DNA of 43,946 nucleotides from NCBI GenBank assembly GCA_021850705.1, contig JAJZKU010000006.1:1-43946 (forward strand), written 5' to 3'. The notes below the pieces were generated by a model, which saw only the letters and a program-made list of their open reading frames with translations, was not told the DNA's origin and did no database searches. The translations under genes were made by a program, and so were the position numbers. The stretch is from Microcaldota archaeon (lineage in GTDB: Archaea; Micrarchaeota; Micrarchaeia; Micrarchaeales; CABMGC01). Positions 33,292 through 41,140 of this stretch are shown here, piece by piece (position 1 is the first letter of the stretch; each line of letters begins with the position of its first letter).

Positions 33292-33431
33292 GGGGTTGTT
33301 GCGTAACTTGGCAGCGCGGCAGGCTCCAGATGTTTATAATCCAATGAGCCTTTGGGCGATGATGAGGATCTGGAAGTACCGAATAAATATGAAGTAACCT
33401 GCAAGTCGGGGTTCAAATCCCCGCAACCCCA
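33292..33431 (+). tRNA. tRNA-Trp (anticodon CCA) with a 67-nt intron at 37/38 carrying a box-C motif
   Basis: The acceptor GGGGTTG pairs with CAACCCC; the D-stem is GCGT/GCGC; the anticodon stem GCAGG/CCTGC has the loop CTCCAG-A split by an insertion; the T-stem CGGGG/CCCCG encloses TTCAAAT; discriminator A. Removing 33330-33396 gives a 73-nt tRNA. The intron forms TTTAT/ATAAA (33333-33337, 33383-33387), and GAAG near its 3' end pairs with three of the four bases C32-C35, a relaxed bulge-helix-bulge. It contains ATGATGA (33359-33365) and ATCTGGA (33368-33374), complementary to T33-G37 plus two intron bases. Confidence 0.93.
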
Positions 33432-33434
33432 AGC

Positions 33435-33453
33435 CCTGTTTCCTGAAAACAGG
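33435..33453 (+). terminator. Hairpin downstream of tRNA-Trp
   Basis: CCTGTTT (33435-33441) and AAACAGG (33447-33453) form a 7-bp stem with a 5-nt loop, starting 4 nt after the tRNA. No T-run follows, so it may be a processing or transcript-end structure rather than a classical terminator. Confidence 0.35.
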
Positions 33454-33534
33454 CCATACATAGATTATTTATAGATAAGTGCAGTTATGTATTAATCAAT
33501 TGTTCTTCTGCCTTGAAGCTGAAATCAATTAGAA

Positions 33535-33693
33535 ATGTGGTCCGATCTTATGAACGTACGCATGCATGAATTCTTTATAGCGTTCATCGCTATATTCAGT
33601 GCCACTCTGATCCTGAGCTTCTGGCTTGGAGGATGGCCGTTCATACCTGCAGGAGCGCTATTTGTCTATATAATTGCCAGATTGGATAAATAG
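33535..33693 (+). CDS. Small membrane protein (52 aa)
   Basis: An open frame from ATG 33535 (alternatives at 33550 and 33562) to TAG 33691-33693. The product has two hydrophobic segments, FFIAFIAIFSATLILSFWL and FIPAGALFVYIIARL, separated by a short GGWP turn, i.e. a helical hairpin in the membrane with a basic/acidic end (LDK). It has coding-like composition and fills the space between tRNA-Trp and the M16 peptidase gene. No family recognised. Confidence 0.5.
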   Translation: MWSDLMNVRMHEFFIAFIAIFSATLILSFWLGGWPFIPAGALFVYIIARLDK

Positions 33694-33709
33694 AAATTCT
33701 TCCTGTTTT

Positions 33710-34936
33710 TTATTCTCTGCTCAGAGTTATCATACCGTATCTTTTCGTGGAGATGTGACTGCTTGCCATCTTCTCTAGACTTTTTGCATCAAGCCCTTTT
33801 ATCAGCCTGGGCATTTTTTCATACATCCTGCCGTCACCGTACATCAGTTCCATCTCTGTTATTTTTGTGGCAGTCTCCATCGTGTCATCCGAGTCCATAG
33901 CATACTTTATCTCAAGGCCTCTCTTTACGTTTTCCAACTCCTCGCTTCCTATTTTTCCGTTCTTGAGTTTCTGGAATTCCTGGAGCATTAGCTCTCTTAT
34001 TCTGTTGAGCTTTGACGGAGAGCCTCCTGCAGACGCTGCGATATAACTGAATGTGCCGTATGAATTATACTCTACGCTGGGATCGTATGAAAGGCCGTGG
34101 GTCTCTCTTATCTGGTCATAAAGCCTGTTGTTCAGTATGCTGGCTATCGCACGCATTGATATGTATTCCTGTAGCTTGGACGAGTCTATTCCATGGCATC
34201 CGAAGCCGATGGCAACCTCTCCCCTTTCTGTATCCTTCCGTTTCATGTTTATGCGTTTTATACTTTTGTTCAGGAATAGTTTGTTGCGTTTCGGGCTGTA
34301 GAATTTGCGCTCGAAATCGCTCATATACTTCTTGGCAAGCCTGATGCCGGATTGTGCATCTATTCCTCCGCTCATTACAAGGATGGAATTGCGCGGGTTG
34401 TAGTATGTCTCGTAAGCATCGATTATGTTCTGCAGGCTTATATTGTGCTCCAGGGAGCTTATGCTTTCTGGAATTATGGCCTTGCTCTCCTTGAACAGCA
34501 CTCTTGGCATATTGTCATAGACTATTGAATTGGGATCCTCCTTCCTCATCGCTATCTCATGGACTATAGGGCCGAGCTCGTGTTTGAATTCCTTTCTCGA
34601 GAATTTCGGATTCTTGACCATATCCGATATCAACTCCATGGCATTCTCTGTGTAACGCTTGTACACCTGCGCTTCGTACATTGTTGTCTCGTAGTCGGTC
34701 TCTGCGTTGTAGAAGATATTGTACTTCCTTGTTATCTCATTTATCTGAGACCAGCTCCGCTTCTTCGTACCTTTGAAGAGCATATGCTCAAGATAGTGGG
34801 CAAGGCCTTCATGATTCCTGCCGACATCTACGGAACCGAAATTCACGCCTATTACTATGCTTACGGATTCCAGGCTCTCTTTTTGCGCTATGAGAACTCT
34901 TAAGCCATTTTCCAAAGTTTGCTTGTGTATCTTCAT
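33710..34936 (-). CDS. M16-family zinc metallopeptidase
   Basis: A 408-aa pitrilysin/insulinase-family peptidase. The inverted zinc motif HYLEH (H47, E50, H51) lies in GLAHYLEHMLFKGT, and the distal Glu ligand is in the helix HELGPIVHEIAMRKE. Further family features are GLSYDPSVEYNSYGTFSYIAAS near 290-310 and the Arg-Tyr active-site region. Length is typical of single-chain PqqL/mitochondrial processing peptidase-like members that dimerise. No signal peptide, so cytosolic. Substrates unknown. Confidence 0.95.
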   Translation of the reverse strand: MKIHKQTLENGLRVLIAQKESLESVSIVIGVNFGSVDVGRNHEGLAHYLEHMLFKGTKKRSWSQINEITRKYNIFYNAETDYETTMYEAQVYKRYTENAMELISDMVKNPKFSRKEFKHELGPIVHEIAMRKEDPNSIVYDNMPRVLFKESKAIIPESISSLEHNISLQNIIDAYETYYNPRNSILVMSGGIDAQSGIRLAKKYMSDFERKFYSPKRNKLFLNKSIKRINMKRKDTERGEVAIGFGCHGIDSSKLQEYISMRAIASILNNRLYDQIRETHGLSYDPSVEYNSYGTFSYIAASAGGSPSKLNRIRELMLQEFQKLKNGKIGSEELENVKRGLEIKYAMDSDDTMETATKITEMELMYGDGRMYEKMPRLIKGLDAKSLEKMASSHISTKRYGMITLSRE

Positions 34937-35076
34937 CGTATTAGATGTAGCAAAGCAACTTTCTTTAACCTTTTATGGCAGGTATGTTGCCATGAACCAC
35001 TTTCTTTGACATCAGGGCATAAGCTCATGCATAAAAATCTTGCTCTGCATATATATTATCATATAATGGTGATTTT

Positions 35077-35349
35077 GTGGCTAGAAGAAGAAGCGTTAGA
35101 AGGAGCGAAACTGGAGAATCTTCCAGAAGTGCCCGCAGGAAGATGTACGGACCTGTAGGCTGGTTATATCTGGTTGCAGGAATAGTGCTGGTATTTGTAG
35201 CGTACTTTGTAGACCCTGCGCTTATAGCAGCGCTGATATTCTTCGTTATAGGTTTGGGCTTACTCGTTGCAGGATTTGGCATGATGGGAATACGGTGCCC
35301 ATTTGTATGCAACTGGTTCTGTGATGACAGCTGTGGTACCAAGCACTGA
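35077..35349 (+). CDS. Small basic membrane protein with Cys-rich C-terminus
   Basis: A 90-aa protein starting at GTG. Residues 1-22 are Arg/Ser-rich (positive-inside). Two membrane spans follow at ~28-45 and ~49-68, then a Cys-rich end containing RCPFVCNWFCDDSCGTKH (four Cys) that could bind metal or form disulfides. A TATA-like sequence near 35050-35065 supports expression. No family recognised. It converges with the prenyl synthase gene, with a hairpin between. Confidence 0.6.
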   Translation: MARRRSVRRSETGESSRSARRKMYGPVGWLYLVAGIVLVFVAYFVDPALIAALIFFVIGLGLLVAGFGMMGIRCPFVCNWFCDDSCGTKH

Positions 35350-35402
35350 TTTGAGTTTTGATAATTAGATGCATGACATAACCGTGCATCTTTTCAGCAT
35401 AT

Positions 35403-35426
35403 ACGGAGAGAGTGTTTTCTCTCCGT
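35403..35426. terminator. Bidirectional terminator-like hairpin between convergent genes
   Basis: ACGGAGAGA (35403-35411) and TCTCTCCGT (35418-35426) form a perfect 9-bp stem with a 6-nt loop GTGTTT. A T-rich tract (CTTTTTTCTTT) follows on the plus strand. Position between two convergent stop codons fits transcription termination. Confidence 0.6.
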
Positions 35427-35464
35427 TACTCTTTTTTCTTTGTGATTATTGTCCTTCCTTATCT

Positions 35465-36535
35465 TTAGACGTTTCTGTGTACAAGGAAGTCAACCAGTTG
35501 CTTCATCCTCTCCTTTGCTGCGGAATTAGGAAGTGTCTGGTCTACTGCGTCCCATGCTTCTTTTATCATGCGCTCCGCTATCTTGGTTGAATATTCCTTT
35601 GAACCGTACTTGTCTATTATCCCTATTGCTTCTTTTATCAGGACTTTGTCCTTAGTATGCATCCTGAGTATCTCGGAAAGCCTGTTCTTATCCTCTTCAT
35701 TTCCTTCCTTCATCACATGCAGCACCATCAATGTTATCTTGCCTTCCGAAATGTCGTCTCCAACACCTCCCTTGCCTTCAGAGAGCTTGCTTTCCGTCAG
35801 GTTCAGTATGTCATCCTGTATCTGGAAGGCTATGCCTATAGTTGCACCGAATCTTCCCATTATCTCTACAATTTTGTCATCCGCTCCTGCAAGTGCTGAA
35901 CCGAGCTCACACGCGAATCTTGAGAGTACGCCTGTCTTGTCATGGGCCATCTGCAGATACTTCTCTTCGGTTATCGTCTTTGGATCTACAAGGCCTCCGT
36001 GCCACGCTATATCTATTGCCTGTCCTAATGATACCCGCGTCATGTTCTTTATGTATATTGACGCTGCTCTGTTCTTCTGGTCTTGGGTAAGTTTAGGGCT
36101 GTCAATTAGTGCAAGCATTGGGAAAAAGTACATGAAGTCGCCAAGGTTTGTTGCCACATCGATTCCGAATTTTACATGTATAGAATCAGCATTTCTCCTT
36201 TTTGGGGAATTGTCCTCTATATCATCGTGAATAAGAGTGGCATTGTGTATAACTTCAGGTATTATGGAAAATTCTATATACTCGTCAGGATTCTTGCCCA
36301 AAGCTTCCAGCGTCAGCATCGTTAACGCTGGTCGCCATCTTTTTCCCCCTAGGTCAAGAAGGTACCATGCGGGCTCCAGGATGCTCTTTGTCATGGCTTC
36401 AGGATCGTACTCGTAGTTGCTCCTTCCAAGCAGGCTTTCTATATACCTGTTTGAGGACTTTTTCTTAAGATAAGTCTCAAGCTCCTGATTTACCTTTTGT
36501 GAATTTTCTTTTAGATACTCTTCAAAATTATCCAT
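35465..36535 (-). CDS. Trans-prenyltransferase (geranylgeranyl/farnesyl diphosphate synthase family)
   Basis: A 356-aa enzyme that condenses isopentenyl diphosphate with allylic diphosphates, making precursors of archaeal membrane lipids. The first Asp-rich motif is LIHDDIEDNSPKRRNADSIH and the second is FQIQDDILNLTES, where the last Asp of DDxxD is Asn, a known variant. GGKRWRPALTML near 70 is the conserved substrate-binding G-K-x-x-R-P region. Chain length cannot be fixed, though GGPP is usual in archaea. A TATA-like CTATAATA at 36563-36570 favours the ATG at 36535 over a GTG at 36550. Confidence 0.94.
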   Translation of the reverse strand: MDNFEEYLKENSQKVNQELETYLKKKSSNRYIESLLGRSNYEYDPEAMTKSILEPAWYLLDLGGKRWRPALTMLTLEALGKNPDEYIEFSIIPEVIHNATLIHDDIEDNSPKRRNADSIHVKFGIDVATNLGDFMYFFPMLALIDSPKLTQDQKNRAASIYIKNMTRVSLGQAIDIAWHGGLVDPKTITEEKYLQMAHDKTGVLSRFACELGSALAGADDKIVEIMGRFGATIGIAFQIQDDILNLTESKLSEGKGGVGDDISEGKITLMVLHVMKEGNEEDKNRLSEILRMHTKDKVLIKEAIGIIDKYGSKEYSTKIAERMIKEAWDAVDQTLPNSAAKERMKQLVDFLVHRNV

Positions 36536-36663
36536 TTGTACACGACGCACGGTTAGGTGCTATTATAGATTGACTTAGGGTATTAAGAATTTAGCTGCTT
36601 GTTCGTCAAAAGAGGTAAGGTATATTTAAATCTTGAACATTTCAAATATGGAGTGGTGTTAAC

Positions 36664-36912
36664 ATAGTAAAAATAGATGTTAAGGCAGAGGCAGCAAATC
36701 TTCACAAGGCTACGCGTGCGCAGATAACTACATTGATAATATCTGCATTCGGGCTTGTAGCTGCGCTTGCGTGGAATACTGCAATACAGGGGATCTTTGT
36801 ATTGATATTTGGTCCGGCTAGTTCGGTAGCAGCCATGCTGAGTTATGCAGTTGCAGTTACTGTAATAGCAGTTATAGTTACTGTTTATCTCTCGAGGCTA
36901 AATTCCAAGTAA
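36664..36912 (+). CDS. DUF5654-family membrane protein, apparent ATA start
   Basis: An 82-aa protein that closely fits the archaeal DUF5654 pattern: ISAFGLVAALAWNTAIQGIF, then a second span YAVAVTVIAVIVTVYLSRL. The frame contains no ATG, GTG or TTG before the conserved region (the first is a TTG at about codon 24, inside it). GGTG at 36655-36658 sits five nt before an ATA at 36664, which therefore looks like the initiator. The ATG at 36648 is out of frame and meets a stop after four codons. Function unknown. Its stop abuts the DedA stop (TAATTA). Confidence 0.75.
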   Translation: MVKIDVKAEAANLHKATRAQITTLIISAFGLVAALAWNTAIQGIFVLIFGPASSVAAMLSYAVAVTVIAVIVTVYLSRLNSK

Positions 36913-37524
36913 TTACTTTCTTGTCTTGTTGACAGCTATCCTGTATATCATGTATAGAATTAGTGCCAGGAGTGCTACTGCAGACATTGCGATATAAAGG
37001 TTGTTTGAAGATAGCAGATAGTATCCAAAAAGCATTAGCACTATGTCCCATATCGCACTTCCTACTAAAGAGTATAAGAAGAACTTTTTGAAAGGCATCC
37101 TTGCAAAACCTGCAGGGAAGCTGATAAGCCCTCTTAGAACAGGTATCATCCTTGATACGAATACTGCGAACCCTCCGTTCCTGTTGAACCAACTGTCAAA
37201 AGCATCTATCTGCTCCTTGTGTATATGGAAAAGGTGAAGGTGCTTGTATACCACATCCTTACCTATGAAATATCCTATTACATAGTCTATGACTACACCG
37301 ATCATATTTCCTGCAAGTATTGCAAGTGCAGCTATGTAAAAGTTAAAGACGCCTTTTGCAGCAAGGTATCCTGCTATCGGAACTATTACCTCGCTCGGTA
37401 TCGGGAGAGAGGCACCTTCTAGAGCCATCATGCCGAACAGTCCCAGATAGCCGTAAGTAGAGAGCAGACTGTTGATGTACGCAGTACTGAATATCGTCTG
37501 GAGCAGCATTAGTATTTGAAACAT
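36913..37524 (-). CDS. DedA-family membrane protein
   Basis: A 203-aa integral membrane protein of the DedA/SNARE-associated (VTT) family, some members of which flip undecaprenyl-phosphate or phospholipids. Diagnostic stretches are EGASLPIPSEVIVPIAGYLA (~36-55), GNMIGVVIDYVIGYFIGKD, and FVSRMIPVLRGLISFPAGFARMPFKKFFLYSLVGSAIWD, which holds the conserved R-x-[IV]-P and G-x-x-x-M-x-[FY]-x-x-F motifs. About 5-6 hydrophobic segments, with a basic C-terminus. Confidence 0.95.
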   Translation of the reverse strand: MFQILMLLQTIFSTAYINSLLSTYGYLGLFGMMALEGASLPIPSEVIVPIAGYLAAKGVFNFYIAALAILAGNMIGVVIDYVIGYFIGKDVVYKHLHLFHIHKEQIDAFDSWFNRNGGFAVFVSRMIPVLRGLISFPAGFARMPFKKFFLYSLVGSAIWDIVLMLFGYYLLSSNNLYIAMSAVALLALILYMIYRIAVNKTRK

Positions 37525-37568
37525 ATCTTCACATAAAATAAATATTGGATAATTGGTAGATTAACCTG

Positions 37569-38279
37569 TTATTTTTTACGGATCGTAAGTATATATAGAA
37601 TTATAATTCCTATAGCAAGTATTGCGCCGACAATTATAATAAGGCTTGGTGATTGACCTTGGCTTGTTCCGGCTGTTGTGGAGTTTTGAGTTGCGTTCTG
37701 GCCAAGTATCGTGTAGAGCAGGGAGGTGGGAGTTACAATTGTAGTTATGTTTATAGTAGTTACCGTAGTTTGGACAGTTGTGGTAGTGAGGTTTGCAGGA
37801 ATTTGAGTTGCCGATGTAACATTGCCTGCATCTGAGTTTGTGCCGAACCATTCTGCAAGTATCAGCCAGGAACCGTTAGAATACACATATGTTGCAGAGT
37901 AAGGTATGAATAATGCAGTGGTCTGGTTGCTTGATACGAACCATACATCCCTGTTGACGCTGTACTCAGTAGCATTTATCCCTATTACACTGGAGTTTCT
38001 TATGTAAAAGGTATAGGGAGTACCGTATGAAGTTATGTTTTTTAAAGCAGATATAACACCTGAACTGCCATAATAAGTATTGCTAAAATTGGTATAATTC
38101 ATGTTTACAAAAACGAATGGAGACTGGGCGTAGCTTCCAAGAGTCGCGTTAATGTTCCCTGCTGCTATCTCGCTTATATGAGTATTGGACATGTTTGTAA
38201 GCATTTGAGTGACATTTGACTGAGCAAGAACTGTGGATGAGATGAGAATTAATGCCAGTATGGGTATTGCTCTCTTCAT
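37569..38279 (-). CDS. Secreted surface protein with C-terminal anchor
   Basis: A 236-aa protein: signal peptide 1-20 (ending TVLAQ), globular region ~21-145, Thr-rich linker (TTTTVQTTVTTINITTIVTPT), Ser/Gln-rich stretch and one C-terminal span (LIIIVGAILAIGIIILYIL) followed by TIRKK. The globular part, ending VYSNGSWLILAEWF, resembles the closing strands of SnoaL/NTF2-like folds, a weak suggestion. Many N-x-S/T sequons. The overall layout matches the surface protein at 8848. Confidence 0.7.
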   Translation of the reverse strand: MKRAIPILALILISSTVLAQSNVTQMLTNMSNTHISEIAAGNINATLGSYAQSPFVFVNMNYTNFSNTYYGSSGVISALKNITSYGTPYTFYIRNSSVIGINATEYSVNRDVWFVSSNQTTALFIPYSATYVYSNGSWLILAEWFGTNSDAGNVTSATQIPANLTTTTVQTTVTTINITTIVTPTSLLYTILGQNATQNSTTAGTSQGQSPSLIIIVGAILAIGIIILYILTIRKK

Positions 38280-38344
38280 AATACCATATAAATTATTAAA
38301 GAATGTAATTTATATAAATGCACTAAATCGGCTGGTGTTTTTGC

Positions 38345-39265
38345 TTGGCAATAGAGTGTGTAAAGATTACAAAGAAATATCCTGGCACTACCTCAAAGTC
38401 ACTGGATAATGTGAGTGTCAGCATACCCACCAAGGGAATATTTAGTCTTATAGGAAGGAACGGGGCAGGCAAGACTACGCTTACAAGAATACTTGGAACC
38501 CAGCTTATGCCGAGCTCAGGGCATGCAACCATCAACGGACTTGACATAATAGATGATGCGAAGGAGCTTAGGGAGATTATAGCGGTGATACCGCAGGACG
38601 GCAGGCCTGTCCCATGGGTCACTCCTGCACAGATGATAATGACGTATTTGATGTGGAGAGGATATGGTATTAGGGAGGCTAAGGCGAGAGCAGTAAGCGT
38701 GATAAAGGATATAGGAATTTACAAGGAGAAGGACATGCATATCGGAAAGCTTTCAGGAGGTACAAAGAGGAAGGTGCTTGTTGGATGCGTACTCGCGTCT
38801 GAAGCAGAGATAGTATTTATGGATGAACCGACTACAGGCCTGGACCTCATATCAAGAACCTCTTTCTGGGAGACTCTTGGAAAGCTCAAAAAGGATCGTT
38901 TCTTCCTGCTGACTACGCATTACCTTGAAGAGGCAGAATCACTTGCTGATGGAATAGGCATACTTGACAATGGAAAGCTGCTAGTATCAGGTAGCATGGA
39001 TCAGATAAGGAAGAGAATACGCTACAGGTATATGGTCACTCTTGGCAAAGATGCAAAAGTTCCTGCATTCAAAGGAAAGATTATACGCACATCCAACAGC
39101 ACGAAGATAATGACATCTGAAGAAGGAGCAAAGAGAGTAGCTTCGGAGATGATAAGAAGGCATGCTGAATTCTCGATGAGCCCCATATCCCTGAATGAGA
39201 TCTTCTACTCTTTTGTAAAGGAGGACATAGAGACAGGAAAGAGCGATGATTATGAAAAGGAATAA
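38345..39265 (+). CDS. ABC transporter ATP-binding protein
   Basis: A 306-aa ATPase of the ABC-2 (drug/polysaccharide exporter) type. Walker A GRNGAGKTT (~36-44), Q-loop VIPQDGRPV, signature LSGGTKRKV, Walker B IVFMDEPTTGLD and switch His TTHYLEEAE are intact. The C-terminal ~80 residues are the extra domain usual in this type. It begins with TTG and overlaps the permease gene by 20 nt, forming a two-gene export system. Substrate unknown. Confidence 0.95.
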   Translation: MAIECVKITKKYPGTTSKSLDNVSVSIPTKGIFSLIGRNGAGKTTLTRILGTQLMPSSGHATINGLDIIDDAKELREIIAVIPQDGRPVPWVTPAQMIMTYLMWRGYGIREAKARAVSVIKDIGIYKEKDMHIGKLSGGTKRKVLVGCVLASEAEIVFMDEPTTGLDLISRTSFWETLGKLKKDRFFLLTTHYLEEAESLADGIGILDNGKLLVSGSMDQIRKRIRYRYMVTLGKDAKVPAFKGKIIRTSNSTKIMTSEEGAKRVASEMIRRHAEFSMSPISLNEIFYSFVKEDIETGKSDDYEKE

Positions 39266-39995
39266 GCTTAGTCAGGTTTGGGCTTCTGTCCTTCTTACAG
39301 CAGTATACTGGATGAGGAATTATCCGATATCAATAGTGGCATCCTTCCTCTCCCCGATTTCAATAGTAGTGATAATAGCATTTGTAAGCAAAGGTGCTCT
39401 TGTAGGAGTAGCTGTTGAGGGTGCGTTGATAACGACCTTTGTGCTTAACGGAATAATGGAGATGACAGACATATCTCATTTGAAGAATGATTTCAAGATA
39501 CAGGATATGGTAGTGGCTTCGCCTACCTCTGCTTTCTCGTATATATTTGGTATGTCGCTTTCAAGCCTGGCGACTGCTCTCCCATCAATAATATTCATAC
39601 TTATATTGTGGAGCGTTTTTGTACATACCACAGTGGTATCTGCCCTGACTGTCTTTGCAGCAGTGGCTCTTCTTATGATCCTTGCCATATCAATAGGCTT
39701 CTTCCTTGCTACAAGGACATCTGACATATCCGAAAGCTACCAGTTTACAACCATACTGAGTCTGCTCTTTACCACCGTCTCACCTATTTATTATCCGATA
39801 TCGCTGATACCTATGCCTTACAGATATCTTGCGTATCTCTCACCGATAACTTATGGTGCAGAGATAATACAGAATGCAACAGGATACCTTAGCATAAGTT
39901 CAATGAATCTGGTACTGGACTGGATAGTCCTTGTCGGATTAACCGCAGTTATGCTGTTCTTTGCAATCAAGGATCTGAGATGGCGCGAGGCATGA
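39246..39995 (+). CDS. ABC-2 type permease
   Basis: A 249-aa integral membrane subunit with about six hydrophobic segments. Typical features are the N-terminal amphipathic stretch VLLTAVYWMRNYPISIVASFLSPISIVVI and the conserved ABC-2 region TTVSPIYYPISLIPMPYRYLAYLSPITYGAEIIQ near 170-205. It pairs with the ATPase encoded just upstream, presumably as a dimeric exporter. Starts at 39246 or 39252 are possible inside the ATPase gene end. Confidence 0.92.
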   Translation: MIMKRNKLSQVWASVLLTAVYWMRNYPISIVASFLSPISIVVIIAFVSKGALVGVAVEGALITTFVLNGIMEMTDISHLKNDFKIQDMVVASPTSAFSYIFGMSLSSLATALPSIIFILILWSVFVHTTVVSALTVFAAVALLMILAISIGFFLATRTSDISESYQFTTILSLLFTTVSPIYYPISLIPMPYRYLAYLSPITYGAEIIQNATGYLSISSMNLVLDWIVLVGLTAVMLFFAIKDLRWREA

Positions 39996-40042
39996 GTCTG
40001 GGATTTCTTTACGTCTAAGGGCTCGCCCATGGTTAATACTTG

Positions 40043-40486
40043 CTATTTTAGAATTTTGTACAAGCTTTTAATTTTTGGATAATTCTTTCTTATAAAATGG
40101 TCTGGCTTAAGTTCACTGACCTTATCCATATGTAACAAACGTTTTCCTTTGTGTTCGTTAGAAAGAGTAACATTTCGTAATTCTTGGTTCAGATCGGCGC
40201 AGACAAAAAAGGAAGTTTGCCACTTTACTTTATCGCTGTCTGTGTAATTTACCATAAATAATTTACGTAATTTTCTTGAAGGTATTAGCAGTCCTGTTTC
40301 TTCTAGCAATTCACGTATTGCGGCTTCTTTTGGCGTTTCCCCTTCTTCGACACCTCCTCCAGGAAGAACCCATGCATTTGAATTATTTCTATCGTCTTTT
40401 GTTCTTAGAAGATATAAAATCCCGGGGTCTTTTTTGTTGATTATTGCAATAATATGCACCAACTTCCTAATCTCTTTTATACGCAC
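40043..40486 (-). CDS. Nudix hydrolase with intact catalytic box
   Basis: A 147-aa pyrophosphohydrolase. The Nudix box is complete: GGGVEEGETPKEAAIRELLEE at ~43-63, followed by TGL, matching G-x5-E-x7-R-E-x-x-E-E-x-G-x with all metal ligands. The preceding NAWVLPG strand is typical. The substrate (oxidised NTP, NDP-sugar or similar) is not determined. It is the first of three Nudix-fold genes in a 3.3-kb AT-richer segment. Confidence 0.92.
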   Translation of the reverse strand: MRIKEIRKLVHIIAIINKKDPGILYLLRTKDDRNNSNAWVLPGGGVEEGETPKEAAIRELLEETGLLIPSRKLRKLFMVNYTDSDKVKWQTSFFVCADLNQELRNVTLSNEHKGKRLLHMDKVSELKPDHFIRKNYPKIKSLYKILK

Positions 40487-40732
40487 GGTATCACCAAACA
40501 GTTAAGATTGAAATTTAGCTTTTATTAACTTAAAGATTAAATTAGACCCGTAAGGCTTGAGATTTGAGCAGTTGTATTGAATTTTGATATTTGTCTTCAA
40601 TTATAGGAATCATCAGTAATTACGTAATTTTTTACTTATGTCAGGGACAAAATATGCAGATGTAAGAGATTTTTCCAGGTACGGGATTGGTCAGGTTCAT
40701 ATAGTATTATAAACGCGTATGCCGGTAAAATT

Positions 40733-41140
40733 ATGGTTTATATGGATGATGAAACTCAGATTATTGGAGCAGGAGGAACGACTGAACAACAGTCTATGGA
40801 TACAGGTTCGTGGGATATTAATGGCAAGGCCAGCGTGTGGTGGTATCTGGCAGGTATAAGTGTAATAGGCAACTTCATTGCAATCTTTTATGTGTTGTTC
40901 AAAGGTGGAAAAAAGAGATTTTTGTCTATTTTATACCTACTTGGATTACTGGGCACAGCAATAGTATATTTTTTAAGCAAAGACGATGATAAAAAACTTG
41001 CAGACCTTTCTGCAAAACTTTTTATAGGAAACTTTCTCTTTTTAGTGATAATCTTACTATATGCCGTATACCTGACAAGTTCTATCATGTATGGTGTGAG
41101 TAATGCAGCTCATGTTACTACATTTACAACAATACCGTAA
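40733..41140 (+). CDS. Membrane protein; open frame continues beyond its stop codon
   Basis: A 135-aa protein with a polar acidic N-terminus (1-30), spans near 36-55, 64-80 and 98-118, and a DDDKKLADLSAKLF loop. A TATA-like ATTATAAAC at 40704-40712 fits a leaderless start at 40733 (or ATG 40742). The TAA at 41138-41140 is followed in the same frame by 50 more sense codons (41141-41290) before a second TAA at 41291-41293. That tail is protein-like and includes TGIRYCSLGNFNDSTYC and TATVWYGNGLDFF. The full gene may have been interrupted, or the first stop may be read through. Confidence 0.6.
   Translation: MVYMDDETQIIGAGGTTEQQSMDTGSWDINGKASVWWYLAGISVIGNFIAIFYVLFKGGKKRFLSILYLLGLLGTAIVYFLSKDDDKKLADLSAKLFIGNFLFLVIILLYAVYLTSSIMYGVSNAAHVTTFTTIP

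Noticed and set aside
33359-33402. A second, separate intron in the anticodon stem of tRNA-Trp
   Set aside because: A two-intron model was considered because CCAG pairs with CTGG in the middle of the insert. A single 37/38 intron restores a perfect tRNA, and the TTTAT/ATAAA helix supports it, so the simpler model is kept.
35568-36230. Plus-strand open frame opposite the prenyl synthase gene
   Set aside because: Ser/Ile/Leu-rich shadow translation; the minus strand carries both Asp-rich motifs of a real enzyme.
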